From JAAZBV01 sp964499695 (GTDB taxonomy: Bacteria; Desulfobacterota; DSM-4660; Desulfatiglandales; HGW-15): a stretch of 24,575 nucleotides of DNA. The stretch spans positions 1 through 24,575 of the forward strand of contig CAZCMD010000062.1 in the NCBI GenBank assembly GCA_964499695.1, given 5' to 3'. Of the stretch, positions 1 to 8,103 are shown piece after piece (within the stretch, counting starts at the first letter, position 1; each line of letters opens with the position of its first letter). Below the pieces are notes generated by a model that ran no database searches, had not been told where the DNA came from, and saw only the letters and a list, made by a program, of their open reading frames with translations. Made by a program: the position numbers and the translations under genes.

Positions 1-53
1 AACTCAGAAAATCCACGATCCACAAACAATTTTTCCAATTTTGCCTTTTCCAT
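1..53 (-). CDS. 5' end of a gene cut by the window edge
   Basis: An ATG on the minus strand at 53-51 is preceded by GTAAGGAG about 8 bases upstream and opens a frame with no stop to the window edge. The 17 visible residues begin MEKAKLEKLFVDRGF. This resembles, from memory, the N-terminus of DUF2284-type predicted metal-binding proteins, but 17 residues are too few for a firm family call. It is transcribed in the same direction as the exported protein at 189-830, with about 135 bases between them, so it could be a downstream operon member. The rest of the gene lies outside the window. Confidence 0.5.
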   Translation of the reverse strand, partial: MEKAKLEKLFVDRGFSE

Positions 54-188
54 TTTTTCTTTCTCCTTACTATCACAATTAATGATGATCAATTTCAAAA
101 GTAACTTAAGCAGATGTCTGTCCCATTTAACGCTTTAATATCGGGTGCAGAGTTTTATCGCATCGCTTTGATTTAGATGTCGGGAGAC

Positions 189-830
189 TCATTTTTCTGT
201 ACTCAAGTGCTGGTAGTCATCTATCCACGAAACCTTCAGTTTGTCTGGCGATTCGAAAACGGTAAGCAGTTTATGTTCCTTGGACTCAAGAATGAATAAC
301 GGCTCTGTTATGTCAAATGGGATCATTGCCCAGAAAATCTTTAGTTCAACTGGGTTCAACTTCCTGATACGGAACCCTGTGAGGTCATTTTTATTTGAAA
401 ATGCTTTCCAGAATAGCAATACTTCGTCTGCAGATTGAAAAAGCTTCCCCTCATACTTATCAATACGGGTGATCTTTCCTGCACCATCCAGAACTGGCAC
501 CTCAAAGGAGACTATACCAGTTTCAATTTTAGACATGGCACTGTCACCTTTAATATCTCGCCAAAGGCCGGGCCCACAGACGAGGGCTTTATTTTCAACA
601 AGAGACAGAACATCCTGATCTGTAGCCTCGTGCGAGAAAAGCTTATTGAGTATTTGTTTGGCCTCATCATTGGTTTTGTCGGAAGCCTTTTTATACCTAA
701 CCCCCTCAGGAATTACTAAGGCATCTTCTGCAATAGCCGCATCGACTGGTTTTTGTGCATAGCTTGAAAAGCAGTAGATGAATAATAAAAGAATAATGAT
801 CGCAGCCCTGATATATTGTTTCTTAATCAT
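189..830 (-). CDS. small exported protein of unknown function
   Basis: This 213-residue protein starts with MIKK followed by a hydrophobic stretch (about residues 9-22) and a plausible signal-peptidase I site after SYA, before QKP. It is therefore probably secreted to the periplasm or cell surface. The start is supported by TTGGAGAA about 8 bases upstream of the ATG. The mature part is mixed alpha/beta with no transmembrane helix, cysteine motif or recognised catalytic signature. I do not recognise the family. It lies between the partial gene at the left edge and the DUF4145 gene, all on the minus strand, but gaps of 135 and 274 bases argue against tight coupling. A periplasmic binding or assembly role cannot be excluded. 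Confidence 0.75.
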   Translation of the reverse strand: MIKKQYIRAAIIILLLFIYCFSSYAQKPVDAAIAEDALVIPEGVRYKKASDKTNDEAKQILNKLFSHEATDQDVLSLVENKALVCGPGLWRDIKGDSAMSKIETGIVSFEVPVLDGAGKITRIDKYEGKLFQSADEVLLFWKAFSNKNDLTGFRIRKLNPVELKIFWAMIPFDITEPLFILESKEHKLLTVFESPDKLKVSWIDDYQHLSTEK

Positions 831-1104
831 AGTGTTTTCTCCAAGCTTTATTATTCAATGGAAAGTGGAAAGTAGGACTGTGTCCAATAATTCAATATCC
901 TTTGAGTTATTATACTGTTTAACATCGTTCCTCTAAACTTGATTAAACCCTATAACCGATTCCATATCAAACCATTCCTGATTCCGAAGATTTCCATTGT
1001 CACCAGGTTCACGATCATTCCCGGAGGTGCACCCGGTTTTGATTTCCAGAGTCGGTCCAAGCCAAAGGTCGTTTGCCAATTAAATTATTAACGAGCGTCC
1101 CACT

Positions 1105-1737
1105 CTATTTTCGTTTAGGAATTCGCTTTTTTAATTCAGCTGCTTTCTCAGGATGCACATATACTGTTTGCATAACATGTTCAGTAATGTCTATACATGT
1201 ATCAAGATCCTTTTCAGAAGGATTGAATGCACGATGAGTCGTAGCATGCCCCGCTTCAAGTACTGCACTTAAAATATCCCTCTGTTTATTCGAAATAAAA
1301 CCTTTGTTTGCGAATTCTGAAAGATTCCTGCCGAAGGTACCTTGATCTCCAACTGAATTAATCATGGCATATTCCAAAAGTGACCTAATTCCCATGGTTG
1401 CTATCAACTTCGCATTATTTTGTAAACCGACATAAATTTCTTTTAGGAGTTGCTTTGCAAGATGAGCATTTTTGCCAGACATATCATTTAACCATTTTGG
1501 CTCCTTCCTAGACATTGCAGGAGGATAGAAATAAACAGAAGGTTCTGGATTTTCCGAGAATAATGAAGTATGCCGTAAAATGATATTGTCACAACCTCCA
1601 CACTTGAGCATTTCATACGTATCATTCCCGCTAAAACCATAATCTTCTAAAAACCAAGATGACTTTTCTGTGAAAAGTATTTCATGGTTACGTGAACCAA
1701 GGCACTCATTGCAATGGGCTTTAGTTTTCTTATTCAT
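1105..1737 (-). CDS. DUF4145 domain protein with zinc-ribbon N-terminus
   Basis: The 210-residue protein begins with two CxxC knuckles, C9-C12 and C46-C49, forming a likely zinc ribbon. An all-helical domain follows with the pattern of DUF4145 (the ALIATMGIRSLLEYA-like helix near residues 112-127, then a C-terminal helical pair with a conserved HATTHR stretch). DUF4145 is frequently found in or beside restriction and other defence loci, sometimes fused to HsdR-type helicases; its biochemical role is not settled. A GGAG site 8 bases upstream supports this start. It lies 189 bases downstream of the three-gene ABC cassette on the same strand, so it may be an accessory member of that defence locus. 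Location is likely cytoplasmic. The family call rests on pattern recognition without a profile search. Confidence 0.75.
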   Translation of the reverse strand: MNKKTKAHCNECLGSRNHEILFTEKSSWFLEDYGFSGNDTYEMLKCGGCDNIILRHTSLFSENPEPSVYFYPPAMSRKEPKWLNDMSGKNAHLAKQLLKEIYVGLQNNAKLIATMGIRSLLEYAMINSVGDQGTFGRNLSEFANKGFISNKQRDILSAVLEAGHATTHRAFNPSEKDLDTCIDITEHVMQTVYVHPEKAAELKKRIPKRK

Positions 1738-1926
1738 TATTAATTCTCCGAAGTAAATTTAAGCTTATGACATCTATTTTTAATATAAAGTTGTGATATC
1801 GATATTTTTAACAAGGTTCTCATATCTCAAGAATCTTTATCCTAATCAAGTTAGGAAAAAATAACGTGGGTTGGCAACTCAACAAGCTCAATTAAAAGGC
1901 TTCTGGTTATTAACCTAACCTACATA
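1738..1926. other. AT-rich spacer with a short inverted repeat
   Basis: The gap between the DUF4145 gene and the ABC ATPase gene is strongly AT-rich. It holds one small inverted repeat, TCCTAA-N5-TTAGGA, near 1841-1857. In the direction of transcription (minus) the T-run precedes the hairpin instead of following it, so I do not call it a terminator. Nothing else is recognisable. Confidence 0.4.
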
Positions 1927-3942
1927 CTATCTTTGTATAAATCCCGCTCCTTCTGCTCGCCATCTTGCACGAACAAATGTTTCAAACTTAATTCCGTCTG
2001 CAAGATCAAGATTGTCTGCGTGGTCTGTAATTATTAACTGGGGCTCAATACCTGTACTTTCCTTGGTTCTATAGCAATACCTCACAAATTCTGAATATAG
2101 TTCTGTTACAGCTTTTATATCATCATCAAGGTCTCTAGTTCTTGATTGTCCTTCTTTTTTTGCAATATCTTCAGCAGAAAACACTTCCTCAGAATCTAAT
2201 ACACTAGGGAAATAAACTTGGCTGGGTTGATCAAAAAACATAGTAGTAGGAATTGCGCATTGTTCATCTAACTCACAAAATAAGTTATTCAAACCAAGAA
2301 ATAAACTTATGTGGCATGATAACCAGTTTGCCCCACTACCCATAGAGCGTAAAAATATTTTTTTATCACCTTTCTCATTCCACAGATCAAATGTATCAAG
2401 TGAAAATTTTAATTTTACTGGTTTGTATGAATCTTCAAAGTCGAGAGAAGAAGCAATTTCAGCCATATATTTTGCGATCTTGGTTTCAGCCTCTTTCATT
2501 TTCATATCAACATTATATTTATCTTTTAGAAGTTTATTAATATCTTTGATTTGTGTTTTAATCTCATTAAGCCTCTCTTCTAGTTCTTGCGTTGGCTTTT
2601 CAAGTAACTCTTCAAGATACGACTCAATCTTAAGTTTAACTTTTATTGCTAGCTCATGTTGTGTTTTATATCGTTCAAGATCTTTAATTTGTTTCTCCAT
2701 CTGATTTATTAGAGTTTGCTCAGATTTAATTAGGCTATTTATATCTTGTAGCTCTTCCTTAGCGTGTAATAAATCTTCTCGAAATGACTCAAGTGAATAA
2801 TATGATTTTTCCATTTCTTCGTTAAGCCAGTTTATTGCAGAGGATAAATTATTCGCTTGCTGTTCAATAGAGTCGTAATAGCTTTTACAGAACGGGCATT
2901 GAGAGGCGTGTATTTTTGCGCTATCTGGGACATCTATGCTTCCTGTTATTTGGTGATAGTTTTCTGCAAATTGAATAGACGACTCAATGTCTTTTATTAT
3001 ATTTTGTTGTTTACGGTATTTAGCAGTTAATTCAGATAGTTTTCGTTCACTGTCAGCTTTAAGTTTTGCGTGTTCATCAGAAGTAGAAACTACTTCTGTC
3101 CTATGAGATCTAATTTTATCTAAAGCTATTTGTGGACCTGATACAACAACATCCAAATTACCGATATTTAGTGATTTTCCACTTATTGCGGTATATTCTT
3201 TTAATGCTTCAGATATTTGCATTTTCTTTTTATCTTTAATTTCAGATTGTCTGGGAATTTGGAGAGACAATTTACGTTCTTCATTTCTGAGTATTTCAAG
3301 CTCCTGCAATTTTAAAAAATACTCTTGACCTGCAAAACCAACAAATACTTTAAAATGATCAATTGTTTGCTCCCGTTTTTCTTTTTCATCGAATCGATAA
3401 AAAATTGCATGTTTATTGGCAATCAGATTTTGATGCTGTAGCATGTATGATGTAAAACTACGTATGGATGGTGTCGATTTTTTTCTGTTACCACGATAGT
3501 TCCTTTCTTCTACACTTTCATCTATATCTGTTATCTGTATATTTTGACCAAAATATGAACGTAGTATTTTTTTAAAATCCCCCATTGGAACAAAATATTC
3601 ATCCTCAAAATATTCACTAATAAAGCTATCCTTCGTTTGAATAACAGAATCATCAGTTTCCATTTTTATAAACCCATGCTGCTCATTACTGCTTTGCCTT
3701 GCAAGAACAAGCCATGCATCACCTACCTGGATAACAACAAAATAGATCTTTGCACACTCCGTGATGACTCCTTCAGGAACAGTAAAATCACTACTTCCAA
3801 AACAAAAATCAAAAATTTCTATAAGTGCACTTTTGCCAGTAGATGATCTTCCGGTAATGATGTTCACTCCAGTTTTTAAAGTTACAGCATGAACATTATC
3901 ATTCTTGTCTGTAACGCCAATATATTTAACAAATGTTCTCAT
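1927..3942 (-). CDS. DUF3732 SMC/Rad50-like ABC ATPase of an ABC-3C system
   Basis: This 671-residue protein has the layout of an SMC/Rad50-type ATPase. A Walker A loop lies at residues 31-38 (GRSSTGKS). A long coiled coil (about 205-500) is broken by a zinc-hook-like CPFC at 349-352. An ABC-signature-like segment, SMGSGANW, sits at 533-540, followed by a Walker B strand ending in D571-Q572 (FFDQPSQ) and a switch histidine H641 in TDHAD. The DQPSQ form is, as I recall, characteristic of DUF3732. In ABC three-component conflict systems such an ATPase is thought to sense invading nucleic acid or its processing and to license an effector. Its ATG overlaps the stop of the middle-component gene by 4 bases (ATGA), implying translational coupling in a three-gene operon. 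Composition is AT-rich relative to genes right of 11 kb, consistent with horizontal acquisition. Confidence 0.9.
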   Translation of the reverse strand: MRTFVKYIGVTDKNDNVHAVTLKTGVNIITGRSSTGKSALIEIFDFCFGSSDFTVPEGVITECAKIYFVVIQVGDAWLVLARQSSNEQHGFIKMETDDSVIQTKDSFISEYFEDEYFVPMGDFKKILRSYFGQNIQITDIDESVEERNYRGNRKKSTPSIRSFTSYMLQHQNLIANKHAIFYRFDEKEKREQTIDHFKVFVGFAGQEYFLKLQELEILRNEERKLSLQIPRQSEIKDKKKMQISEALKEYTAISGKSLNIGNLDVVVSGPQIALDKIRSHRTEVVSTSDEHAKLKADSERKLSELTAKYRKQQNIIKDIESSIQFAENYHQITGSIDVPDSAKIHASQCPFCKSYYDSIEQQANNLSSAINWLNEEMEKSYYSLESFREDLLHAKEELQDINSLIKSEQTLINQMEKQIKDLERYKTQHELAIKVKLKIESYLEELLEKPTQELEERLNEIKTQIKDINKLLKDKYNVDMKMKEAETKIAKYMAEIASSLDFEDSYKPVKLKFSLDTFDLWNEKGDKKIFLRSMGSGANWLSCHISLFLGLNNLFCELDEQCAIPTTMFFDQPSQVYFPSVLDSEEVFSAEDIAKKEGQSRTRDLDDDIKAVTELYSEFVRYCYRTKESTGIEPQLIITDHADNLDLADGIKFETFVRARWRAEGAGFIQR

Positions 3943-4403
3943 AGCTGCTTCACTCCTAACATTCGGTATGATGTTGCAACATCAAAATTGCTCATAAACT
4001 CAGCAAGTCGTCTAGCTGCTTTGCAAGAATCAGGTGGTGAAATAATTCTCTCTGGCAATCGTCCTTCTATCTGAATTGATTGATTTGAATTTATTGATAA
4101 AACGCCAATATTTATGCAGTATTGAAGGGTAGAATTTGTTAAATCTTTGTATTCTTTAATACGTTCTTGTAGACCGTATAACCTCCGATGTTCTTTAGCA
4201 AGAATTCGTAAAGAACTTCGTGGATGCTTTTTGCCTATTAAATACTTCTTAGATTCAGGGTAAAGCGACAATGGTAAAATTAAGTAAGATAGTAGAATAT
4301 TACGATCTATATTTTTTATCTCATTATAAAATGAAAATAAAACAGGGCTAAATATAAATGGATTACTATAAAGAATATTTAGATGCCTAATTGCTTCACT
4401 CAT
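3939..4403 (-). CDS. ABC-3C system middle component (MC-type)
   Basis: The frame is open from 4454, but the start at 4403 (MSEAIRHLN) is preferred because it gives an 8-base overlap with the upstream gene and a 154-residue product of the usual middle-component size. The protein is small and largely helical. It opens with an N-P-F segment (YSNPFIFSPVLF) followed by a hydrophobic LSYLILPLSLYPESKKYL stretch, which matches middle components found between DUF3732 ATPases and their effectors. No catalytic motif is visible. Known biology is limited: middle components are presumed adaptors linking the ATPase to the effector. It ends with a 4-base overlap into the ATPase gene. The call leans on both sequence pattern and position. 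Confidence 0.8.
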   Translation of the reverse strand: MSEAIRHLNILYSNPFIFSPVLFSFYNEIKNIDRNILLSYLILPLSLYPESKKYLIGKKHPRSSLRILAKEHRRLYGLQERIKEYKDLTNSTLQYCINIGVLSINSNQSIQIEGRLPERIISPPDSCKAARRLAEFMSNFDVATSYRMLGVKQL

Positions 4404-5541
4404 CTTCTTCAAGCCTCCATTTAAGTCCCTTTTCCATATTATCCATTTCAGCATGTAGTAAACCGTTGCGAAAGGAAATTGGTGTCAAGTCAAAATTAAT
4501 AAACTGTTGTGGTGTACAACCAGTTATATCATCATAAAGATTTTTTGAATCCCTAATGACATCCGTTTTGTTACGTAATGCTTGTCGATATTTTGTTTGA
4601 AATTGTTCTACCAAATTTTGCGAGTATTCTTCTGTTCGCTGTGGGGGAACTGAATATTTTTTAAACTCATCATTTATAATTTGCATTGTTATATGATAGT
4701 GTTCAATGGCTTTTCTGATAACTTGTTGGTATTCTATCTCAATTATTTTTTTTACAAAAAGTCTATTTCGTTCGTGTTCATCACACTCTCCATCAGTAAT
4801 GGATTTTGTTATTTTGGGAAATATTTTTGTATCCCATCCATATACGCTTATCAACTCTGAAACTTTTTGGGTAAAATCTGTATATGTAATTTCCCATCTA
4901 CTTGTCTCATCATTTTTAGGTTGAGTTATGTATCCAAATAATGAATACATAAAATCATCTTTTTTACCTTCTATTACGCCTTTGAGGTATTGCCCTTTAA
5001 TTTTCTCGAATAGTTTTGGCGTATCCAGTGCTACAGCTTCAATAAAGAAACGTTTTAGGACACTATTTATCTTTTCAATTTCTTTTGAAAAAATACTTTT
5101 TTGCAGTTTTAATGATTTGGGAAGTCGAGCATTTTTATCCTTCTCTTTTGTCCTTAAATATTTTTCGCCATTTTGTTTATATATGGCTTGTATAATTTTA
5201 TAACGATCTTCTAGAGTTTCATTGTTCCAATTTTTTATTTTTGCATTAGGCCCAAATTGTTGAGTAGTTAACAAGATTAAATTATTGTAATCTAATGGAT
5301 TAAAATCATCTTGTAGCCAATTATTAAGAGTTTTCCAAAAACATAAATGATTATCGGTAAGACTATCAGTATACAACTTTACTTCGATTTGATCTTCACC
5401 TGTTACATCACCCTGTGTTTCAATAAGGATTTTCTGTTCAAATTTATGCATTTCAAAGCATTTTTCCACAACAACCCAGAGCTGATGTAGATCGCCTCTT
5501 ATACTTGCTGTACCATCATTAATTAATTTATTTGCATGCAT
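4396..5541 (-). CDS. ABC-3C effector with PD-(D/E)xK nuclease-like N-terminus
   Basis: The first gene of the cassette encodes 381 residues. Near the N-terminus an RGDLHQLWVVVEKCFEM helix is followed by E41-x3-D45 and, after a short turn, E53-V-K55. This E..D..ExK arrangement with a following FWKTLNNWL helix and a LILLTT strand resembles the restriction-endonuclease-fold domain of DUF4297/Cap4-like nucleases. The C-terminal half (about 190-381) is helical and probably holds the ABC-3C-specific C-terminal domain that docks on the other components. The likely role is DNA cleavage once the ATPase is triggered. The ATG at 5541 has only a weak GGGG-type ribosome site. A small palindrome, ACACGTGT, at 5575-5582 lies just upstream. 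The domain is inferred by eye and not by profile. Confidence 0.8.
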   Translation of the reverse strand: MHANKLINDGTASIRGDLHQLWVVVEKCFEMHKFEQKILIETQGDVTGEDQIEVKLYTDSLTDNHLCFWKTLNNWLQDDFNPLDYNNLILLTTQQFGPNAKIKNWNNETLEDRYKIIQAIYKQNGEKYLRTKEKDKNARLPKSLKLQKSIFSKEIEKINSVLKRFFIEAVALDTPKLFEKIKGQYLKGVIEGKKDDFMYSLFGYITQPKNDETSRWEITYTDFTQKVSELISVYGWDTKIFPKITKSITDGECDEHERNRLFVKKIIEIEYQQVIRKAIEHYHITMQIINDEFKKYSVPPQRTEEYSQNLVEQFQTKYRQALRNKTDVIRDSKNLYDDITGCTPQQFINFDLTPISFRNGLLHAEMDNMEKGLKWRLEEDE

Positions 5542-6085
5542 AGTCTGGCCCCGCAGTGATTTTAGTTTATTTGAACACGTGTAACGTCCTTAAATAATCA
5601 AATAACTTTTTTAAAAGCATTGGTGTCAGGCCTACATAGTTGACAGACCTGCAAAATCATAAATCAAAAACAACTGGATTCCACGGTTGCTCCTTCGCGA
5701 AGGCGATCAAGCTTCGGCGGGACAGGCAAGCTGTGGAATGATCGACAAAAAAAACGTAAATCTTATATGATGCGCAATGACGCTTTATGACTGAATTTTA
5801 TTATACTCGGAAAGATATAATGGGTTAGGTTTAAGACTAATTGTCTGAAAAAGCAAGAAATTTCGATGACCAATTATCAGTAAACAATTATCAATGTGAG
5901 GAAGAAATACGATTTCATTTTTCAAGATTCAAGATTTCCGCCTTCGCAAAAACTTTAATGCTTCGGACGGACAGGCAAGATTGGAAAAACAGACTGAAGG
6001 CTGGCAGGGGATTTTAAAGATCAATGATCAATCACCAAAATCCTGATTCAAAATTTAGAATATGGCTCTGGCATATTCATCTGCT
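5542..6085. other. 544-base intergenic region holding repeat copy A
   Basis: No credible gene is present. From about 5640 to 5996 the region consists of copy A of the modular repeat listed separately, with a GC-rich nested unit at 5692-5731. The first 100 bases, next to the effector start, hold the palindrome ACACGTGT (5575-5582) and presumably the cassette promoter, but no convincing -35/-10 pair is visible. Confidence 0.6.
5640..5996. repeat. modular intergenic repeat, copy A
   Basis: Four modules are shared with copies B and C. Module 1 (from 5642: GACAGA...ACAACTGG) ends in a hairpin whose arms ATTCCAC/GTGGAAT (5678-5684, 5733-5739) enclose a nested GC-rich insert. Module 2 (5798-5857) holds TTAGGTTTAAGACTAAT. 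Module 4 (5876-5896) holds ATCAGTAAACAATTATCAA. Module 3 (5924-5996) holds CTTCGGACGGACAGGCAAG. The copies diverge by scattered substitutions and module order. There is no coding capacity and no transposase. Confidence 0.8.
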
Positions 6086-7162
6086 CTATTGCGATTTCTG
6101 CAAAATAACCTTTAGCTCTTCAGCTCGCCATTCCATATCCCGTGCAGACTGTTTTAAGAATTGCTTCAAGTCTTCCGAGATAGCAACGCCTTTCGGTCCA
6201 TACAATTTTTTCAGGAATATTATTATTGTCTCCCGCTCCGTATCGGCAAATTCTCGTGCGAGTTTCCTTATATTAGGATCATTTCCCCAAGGCATATCAC
6301 TATTAACCACCAAAGCTATATCATCCACTGTTTTGGTTTCCTCATCAAACCAGGCCTGGAACCTCCCTTTCTCCAAATAATATGTCCACGATGGAATCGG
6401 CATTCCAAAATCAGGATCTGGAGCGGCATCATCCGGAGTGCCTTTCCCAAAAGCCTTCTCAAATATATCTCTTGATACACCATTTGCAAGTTTGATTCCC
6501 TCATCAACCCAATGCCTTACTCTACACATATGTTCAAGATCCTTAGCCTGTGGCCCGGGTTCACCGTAAATTTTTATATCAGCAAAAGTTTTGAGTGGTT
6601 CACCGCCACTGATTTCTGCTCCACTCTCTGTAATACTTGCAGGGCCAGGCCCTCCCGCAATCGAAATGCCACTCAAGACTATAGCCTCATATATATTTGT
6701 TTCAAAAGGATCGGCTAGAATACGACGAACATTCTGTTCAAAATATTCGCCTGTAACTTCATAGTCCTTAATTCTTTTCACCAATGGAGATATTAAAACT
6801 TTTCTACCATCAGGAAGAGTAACCTCAAAAGGAGGTGCATAAAGATCTCGTATCTTCACAGATGCAATTTTAGCCAGGTCAATCCTTTTCTCTCCTACAT
6901 TAATGATATAATTGCCTTCATAAAATTGATGTCTCCTGACAAATTCAAGCTGTTTTACAGTCAATCCTTCTTCCTCTAGCCGAATGGGGTTCAGGGTAAA
7001 TACAACTTCGCGGTCACGTCCTATTAAAGAGATAAGCTTAACCGGTTTATTACTATCATTTTCCATAGAATTACTAATCAGCCGGTTTTTTGTGCATGAA
7101 GTGTCAGAAAAAACAACCAATAAGGAAACTAACAAAACTTTAAGGCAGAATGCATTCCGCAT
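6086..7162 (-). CDS. putative lipoprotein or exported protein, unknown family
   Basis: The frame extends back to 7423, but the start at 7162 (MRNAFCLKVLL) is preferred. It has AAAAGGA 8 bases upstream (7171-7177) and puts a hydrophobic signal segment at the N-terminus, giving 358 residues. The segment ends at a cysteine (FSDTSC, residue 22), suggesting a lipoprotein, though aspartate and threonine make a poor lipobox, so a plain signal peptide is possible. The mature protein has a repeated basic-acidic strand pattern, the glycine-rich stretch SGISIAGGPGPASITESG near residue 165, and a helical C-terminus. I do not recognise a family. Loops such as LPDGRKVLISPLVKRI suggest beta structure. Neighbours give no functional hint: the same-strand VOC gene lies 196 bases upstream. 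Confidence 0.7.
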   Translation of the reverse strand: MRNAFCLKVLLVSLLVVFSDTSCTKNRLISNSMENDSNKPVKLISLIGRDREVVFTLNPIRLEEEGLTVKQLEFVRRHQFYEGNYIINVGEKRIDLAKIASVKIRDLYAPPFEVTLPDGRKVLISPLVKRIKDYEVTGEYFEQNVRRILADPFETNIYEAIVLSGISIAGGPGPASITESGAEISGGEPLKTFADIKIYGEPGPQAKDLEHMCRVRHWVDEGIKLANGVSRDIFEKAFGKGTPDDAAPDPDFGMPIPSWTYYLEKGRFQAWFDEETKTVDDIALVVNSDMPWGNDPNIRKLAREFADTERETIIIFLKKLYGPKGVAISEDLKQFLKQSARDMEWRAEELKVILQKSQ

Positions 7163-7250
7163 TTTAAATATCCTTTTCACCATTAAGAGAATTACAACAC
7201 AAAAGCTTTTTGTTAAAAGGAGTCTGCCTTTGACTCTTGACATCTCCCAA

Positions 7251-7270
7251 TCCGCCAGAGGCGGACAAGT
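7251..7270. repeat. short GC-rich palindromic unit
   Basis: TCCGCCAGAGGCGGA is a perfect inverted repeat (6-base arms, 3-base loop) followed by CAAG. It lies in the 196-base gap between the VOC gene and the putative lipoprotein gene. It resembles the CCGCC...GGACAGG units found inside the larger repeats and in the leader at 9931-9960. No T-run follows on the minus strand, so a terminator role is unlikely. Confidence 0.5.
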
Positions 7271-7358
7271 AATTACAAATGCCAAAACGTCCATAAATAT
7301 GTAAATAACTCCTTGGCTCTTATTGCCGGAGCTATTATTGCAATGACGCTGAAATAGA

Positions 7359-7790
7359 TTATTTTTCGGGCTGCGGCGGTTGGTACCACACCCCCCAGTT
7401 AACCCCGTATTGGTCCAAAACACTGCCGATATACCCCCAGGGATAGTCGGTCATCTCCGTAATTGCCCTGGCCCCCTTCGCCAGTCCCTTGAAAATCCTG
7501 TCAGCTTCTTCTTTACTGTCAGGTATTAGACCGATACTCATCATATTGCCGGAAGATAACTGTTTTATATCGGCTTCAGGCGCGTCATCCCCGCCTATAA
7601 TGACATTACCTAATTGTAAGGCTACATATGCTACTTTGCCGTGTTCTTCTTTAGGAGAGTTGGCTTTGGTATAAGGGTCATCCCCGATTTTGATAAAATC
7701 TATAAACTCCCCGCCGAATATGGATTTATAGAAGTTGAATGCTTTTTCGCAGGTTCCCGGAAACCTTAACCCGATGCCCGTTTTTAACAT
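7359..7790 (-). CDS. PhnB-like VOC (glyoxalase/bleomycin-resistance fold) protein
   Basis: The start at 7790 is chosen over 7835 because a perfect GGAGGAG lies 5 bases upstream (7796-7802). This gives 143 residues, normal for the PhnB-like branch of the vicinal-oxygen-chelate superfamily. Two beta-alpha-beta-beta-beta modules are visible: residues 1-60 (GIGLRFPGTCEKAFNFYKSIFGGEF) and about 70-140 (MMSIGLIPDSKEEADRIF, ending WGYIGSVLDQYGVNWGVWYQP). The characteristic W-G-x-x-x-G-x-x-x-D-x-x-G-V-x-W ending is intact. Members are cytoplasmic and mostly of unknown substrate despite names such as 3-demethylubiquinone methyltransferase. The metal-ligand positions are not obvious, as is common in this branch. 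It appears to be a stand-alone gene. Confidence 0.85.
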   Translation of the reverse strand: MLKTGIGLRFPGTCEKAFNFYKSIFGGEFIDFIKIGDDPYTKANSPKEEHGKVAYVALQLGNVIIGGDDAPEADIKQLSSGNMMSIGLIPDSKEEADRIFKGLAKGARAITEMTDYPWGYIGSVLDQYGVNWGVWYQPPQPEK

Positions 7791-8103
7791 TGTTGCTCCT
7801 CCGAATATTGATTCAAGATTCAAAATTGTTTTCAATGAACAATGATCAGTAAACAGTTATCAATGAGTGTAAGACCAAGGTCAAACTTTCATTATTGACA
7901 GATTTCAATAATCACAAGCCAAAAACAACTGGATTCCCGTCTCCTCGGGAATGACGATAAAAATATAAAAAACTTTATTTTTTTATGATGAAACGCATCA
8001 GCGCTTTATGGCATTAATTTATTATACCCGAAAAGATACGATTTGTTTTTATAAACATCCCTCACCCATGTCACTGGATTTATTTTGCTGTTATATTCTG
8101 CAA
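7791..8103. repeat. intergenic region holding repeat copy B
   Basis: Repeat modules fill most of this 313-base gap. Module 4 is at 7845-7865 (ATCAGTAAACAGTTATCAA). Module 1 runs from 7897 and ends in a clean hairpin, ATTCCCG (7933-7939) with CGGGAAT (7946-7952). A shortened module 2 is at 8027-8052. Module 3 is missing apart from a GATTCAAGATTCAA remnant near 7809. There is no gene, and no promoter for the VOC gene could be called confidently. Confidence 0.7.

Noticed and set aside
950..1088. Short open stretch on the minus strand between the exported protein and DUF4145 genes, with protein-like sequence (LDRLWKSKPGAPPG)
   Set aside because: About 44 codons without a good start or ribosome site; it might be a gene remnant, but nothing supports coding.
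1841..1857. Terminator after the ABC-3C cassette
   Set aside because: The TCCTAA/TTAGGA hairpin has its T-run on the wrong side for minus-strand transcription.
7163..7423. N-terminal extension of the putative lipoprotein frame
   Set aside because: It overlaps the VOC gene, includes a palindromic repeat, and lacks a ribosome site; 7162 has both a ribosome site and a signal segment.
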